A stretch of DNA of 64,000 nt from the NCBI RefSeq assembly GCF_000814825.1, contig NZ_CP009302.1:186001-250000 (forward strand), given 5' to 3'. This DNA comes from Berryella intestinalis. Lineage in GTDB: Bacteria; Actinomycetota; Coriobacteriia; Coriobacteriales; Eggerthellaceae. The notes below the pieces were generated by a model. The model saw only the letters and a list, made by a program, of their open reading frames with translations, had not been told where the DNA came from and made no database searches. The stretch's first letter is position 1, and each line of letters begins with the position of its first letter. Of the stretch, positions 61,608 to 64,000 are shown piece after piece. The position numbers and the translations under genes were made by a program.

Positions 61608-62813
61608 ATGGCTGACGGGCAGGAAGGCGCATCGGAAGAGCGGGTATCGCGCTCGCATGCGTCGAAGCGAGTTCATAAGCGTCGCAGCGCCTCGGCCGCT
61701 GCGACGCCTGTTTTTCGCGGGTCGAAAGATGCGCCCGACCGGGTGAGCGCCGAGGGCGCCCCCGCACGCATCCCTGTGCCCGAGCCCGCCCCCGAACCCG
61801 AGGCCAAACCCGAGCCCCAGCCCAAAGCGCAACAGGCGCCTCGGGCGAAGAAGCCGAAGGTCAGAGCCGTCCCCAAGCCGGAATCGAAACCCAAGCGCCC
61901 CAGCGTCGCCTCTGCGCGCGTCGCGCAGTCGAAGGCGCGTGCGCAGAAGGCCGCTGTCGAGGCCGCCGACGGGGCTGCCGGCACCGGCGCCGGTGCCGCT
62001 GGCCCCGAGGGGGCGGGCGCCCACGAGTCCGCGCCGCGCGAAGGCTCGCAGGCGCGCGTGCGGCGCGAGGCGCCCGAGCAGCCCGAAGGCGCCGCGGATG
62101 CCGCTTCCGACGGGGGCGATGCCGCCGTATCCGACGGCGCGGCCGAAAGCGGGGGGCCTGCCGGGTCGGAACCCGCCGAGGCTCCAGGGTCGCCTGCCGC
62201 CCCGGGTTTTAGCGGCTCGGTCATCGACGGGCTGCGTGAAGAGTCGCGCGAGCGCCCGGCGAAGCGCCGCCTGCCGTTCACGTTCACCCCGCTTAAGATG
62301 ACGCTGGCCATCGTCGGGCTGATATGCGCGGTGCTGATCATCCTGTCTGCGGTGTTCTGCTGGAACCGCTGGTGGCGCTACGACGATGCCGCCGACTTCA
62401 AGGGCCTGTGGTTCGTGGCGGGCACCGACGTGCCGGTCGTCATCGACGAGACCACCATCGAGCTCACCGACGACGTGTCCTACACGTACGCGATCGATGC
62501 GGGTGCGAAGACCATCTCGTTCGATTTCGGAAATATGAAGGGATCGGGCCGCTACTACTTCAGCGACGACCGCCGCGAGCTGGTGGTGATCGACGGGGAG
62601 GGCTACACCGCGTCGTCGACGCTGGCAGAGGACGTCGGCCGCGCGTTCTCGGAGCTTTGGGCGCGGGTTTCCGGCAAAGGGCCCGAAGCCCCCTCGGGCG
62701 AGGGGGTGAGCGTGTTCGAGCGCCAGCCGGCCGAAGCGCAGCAAGGGGCAGACGATGCCTCCGGCGAGGCGGCCGATGTTCAGGAGGAGGGCGCCGATGG
62801 ATCGTCCGGTTAG
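61608..62813 (+). CDS. Single-span membrane protein with long low-complexity N-terminus
   Basis: 401 residues from ATG 61608. Residues 1-220 are Ala/Pro/Glu/Lys-rich and likely disordered. A membrane helix lies at about 228-250 (MTLAIVGLICAVLIILSAVFCW). Outside is a beta-rich domain of about 100 residues (DFKGLWFVAGTDVPVVIDETTIELTDDVSYTYAIDAGAKTISFDFGNMKG), then an acidic tail. Family not recognised; such architecture recurs in Coriobacteriia. It overlaps the next gene by 17 bases. Confidence 0.7.
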   Translation: MADGQEGASEERVSRSHASKRVHKRRSASAAATPVFRGSKDAPDRVSAEGAPARIPVPEPAPEPEAKPEPQPKAQQAPRAKKPKVRAVPKPESKPKRPSVASARVAQSKARAQKAAVEAADGAAGTGAGAAGPEGAGAHESAPREGSQARVRREAPEQPEGAADAASDGGDAAVSDGAAESGGPAGSEPAEAPGSPAAPGFSGSVIDGLREESRERPAKRRLPFTFTPLKMTLAIVGLICAVLIILSAVFCWNRWWRYDDAADFKGLWFVAGTDVPVVIDETTIELTDDVSYTYAIDAGAKTISFDFGNMKGSGRYYFSDDRRELVVIDGEGYTASSTLAEDVGRAFSELWARVSGKGPEAPSGEGVSVFERQPAEAQQGADDASGEAADVQEEGADGSSG

Positions 62814-63210
62814 GATCGAGCGCATCGTCGTTCGGCGCGATCGGATCGTGTGCGAGGTCGCGATCCCCGACCCTCGGATGCGGCGCACTACACCGATTCT
62901 TTCCCGCCGCGCGCTGGATTCCTACCCGACCCTCGCGCATCATGCCTGTATCAATGAGAAGGGGAAGACCTTCGGTGCCGTGATCGAGGGCACCTCGGTT
63001 CCCCATCTGCTGGAGCACATGATCATCGACGAGCAGGTTCGGCGCTCATCGTGCGATGCGGCGTCGTTCACGGGGACGACGCGCTGGGTCGACGAGGACG
63101 CGGGAGTGGCTCGCATCGAGGTGAGCTTCGCCGACGACCTGTGCGCGCTGGCTTCCGCCAAAGAGGCGGAACACCGCTTAAACGACGCAATGAGAAGGTG
63201 TTTTCAATGA
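62797..63210 (+). CDS. Hypothetical protein, weakly like the cyanophycin-synthetase N-domain
   Basis: 137 residues from ATG 62797 with GGAGGAGGGC upstream. The block GAVIEGTSVPHLLEHMIIDEQVRR recalls the H-x-x-EH segment in the N-terminal domain of cyanophycin-synthetase-like Mur ligases, but no ligase part follows. Mixed alpha/beta, soluble. It overlaps the aminotransferase start by four bases (ATGA), so the two are probably translated together. Confidence 0.55.
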   Translation: MDRPVRIERIVVRRDRIVCEVAIPDPRMRRTTPILSRRALDSYPTLAHHACINEKGKTFGAVIEGTSVPHLLEHMIIDEQVRRSSCDAASFTGTTRWVDEDAGVARIEVSFADDLCALASAKEAEHRLNDAMRRCFQ

Positions 63211-64000
63211 CAAGCGCTCATCTGAAGTTCGAACGCGCGACCGAGAAGGTCTCGGCCTGCGTATCCGGGATGCGGCCCTCGGCGGTGCGCAACCTGTTCG
63301 CGGCCGCCAATCGTTCGGACATCATCTCCCTGGCCGGCGGCATGCCCGACGTTTCGCTGCTTCCCCAGTCGGCGGTGCGCAAGGCCACCAAGGCGGCCTG
63401 GTCGGACGAGATGTCGGTGGCGCTGCAGTACGGGGGCACGGACGGCCGCATCGAAACGCGCCGGGTGTTCTCGGACCTGATGCGCGACGAGGGGATCCGC
63501 TGCAAACCCGAGAACATCATCATCACCTCGGGGGCCCAGCAGGCGCTCGACCTCATCGGGAAGACGTTTCTGGACCCCGGCGACATAGTCATCACCGAAG
63601 GGCCCACGTACCTGGGGGCCCTCCAGGCGTTCTCCGCGTACGAGCCCGACATCCGCTGCATCCCTTTCGACGAGGCCGGCATGCGCATCGACCTGCTGGA
63701 AGCCGAGCTCGAGCGCATTGGGAAGGACAACCCGCGCCTGAAGTTCCTCTACACCATCCCGAACTTCCAGAACCCCGGCGGCGTCACCATGGTTCCCGAG
63801 CGCCGCAAGCGCCTGATCGAGCTGTCGAAGGAGTACAACTTCATCGTGGTCGAGGACGATCCGTACGGGCGCCTGCGCTACGACGGCGGCCATGTGCTGC
63901 CCCTCAAGGCGCTCAGCGACGACGTGGTGTATCTGGGGACGATCTCGAAGGTGTTCGCGCCGGGGCTGCGCTGCGGGTGGGTTGCCGCCCCGTCCGGCGT
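63207..64000 (+). CDS. PLP-dependent aminotransferase, class I/II (partial)
   Basis: The reading frame begins at ATG 63207 and is open at the right edge, so only the first 264 residues are seen. Features: IISLAGGMPDVSLLP, QYGGTDGRIETRRVF, ITSGAQQALDLI, YTIPNFQNPGGVTM, VVEDDPYGRLRYDG and the PLP lysine in TISKVFAPGLRCGW. This matches the 2-aminoadipate/MocR-like group of aminotransferases (LysN type) without the DNA-binding head. Substrate unknown. Confidence 0.87.
   Translation, partial: MTSAHLKFERATEKVSACVSGMRPSAVRNLFAAANRSDIISLAGGMPDVSLLPQSAVRKATKAAWSDEMSVALQYGGTDGRIETRRVFSDLMRDEGIRCKPENIIITSGAQQALDLIGKTFLDPGDIVITEGPTYLGALQAFSAYEPDIRCIPFDEAGMRIDLLEAELERIGKDNPRLKFLYTIPNFQNPGGVTMVPERRKRLIELSKEYNFIVVEDDPYGRLRYDGGHVLPLKALSDDVVYLGTISKVFAPGLRCGWVAAPSG

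Overview
The window is high-GC, gene-dense bacterial chromosome. It carries no phage, insertion sequence or CRISPR array that I can see. Gene content points to Actinobacteria of the class Coriobacteriia, most likely an Eggerthellaceae relative (Eggerthella, Slackia, Gordonibacter, Adlercreutzia type). The clues are a 12-TM domain fused to a LuxR helix-turn-helix, a dnaK-grpE-dnaJ-hspR-clpB operon with an HspR-type MerR repressor, a siroheme-dependent heme pathway as used by anaerobes, an LPxTG surface protein, NikR/HypE and a 2[4Fe-4S] ferredoxin. The genus is inference; no rRNA gene is present.

Layout. 1-3.8 kb: tail of a possible antiporter, then a Fur/Zur regulator with a zinc/manganese ABC transporter. 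3.8-9.8 kb: a folate enzyme, an Rrf2 regulator with a structured leader, tRNA-Arg and a 1,310-residue LPxTG surface protein. 9.9-15.9 kb: citrate synthase, an AGCS amino-acid symporter behind a glycine riboswitch, D-amino acid aminotransferase, tadA-ispE and two tRNA-Ser genes. 16.2-18.3 kb: a shikimate-kinase-like protein and a membrane-bound LuxR regulator. 18.6-29.5 kb: one long heme operon (sirC, hemA, hemC, cobA-hemD, ahbC, hemB, an ahbD-ahbA-ahbB fusion, hemL). This route goes uroporphyrinogen III, siroheme, didecarboxysiroheme, Fe-coproporphyrin, heme.

29.6-36.6 kb: tRNA-Glu overlapping the end of a tatD gene on the other strand, tcdA, a TetR gene, an orphan polar amino-acid ABC ATPase, a complete NMT1/SsuABC-like ABC operon, a second TetR gene and a likely free-standing small RNA behind a perfect palindrome. 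36.6-39.5 kb: an unknown gene, a small protein, nikR, hypE and a ferredoxin. 39.7-46.5 kb: the heat-shock operon. 46.5-49.9 kb: a 44-residue membrane protein, a TrkH/KtrB-type potassium transporter, a membrane-anchored protein and rsgA. 50-55.5 kb: a glycosyltransferase, a TSUP permease, a LytS-like kinase without a partner, an ArsM-like methyltransferase and a BASS transporter. 55.7-64 kb: tRNA-Leu, a membrane Ser/Thr kinase with a large insertion, a non-coding repeat island, pyridoxamine kinase, serS, membrane and hypothetical proteins and the start of a PLP aminotransferase.

The most unusual items are the AhbD-AhbA-AhbB fusion with a histidine-rich head, the structured transcript at about 36.46-36.60 kb, the nested inverted 23-nt repeats at 58.35-58.60 kb, the 44-residue membrane protein next to the potassium transporter, and several genes whose -10 box sits only 6 bases before the start codon (leaderless mRNAs). 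Start codons, domain limits and RNA structures were read by eye; no search or folding program was run.
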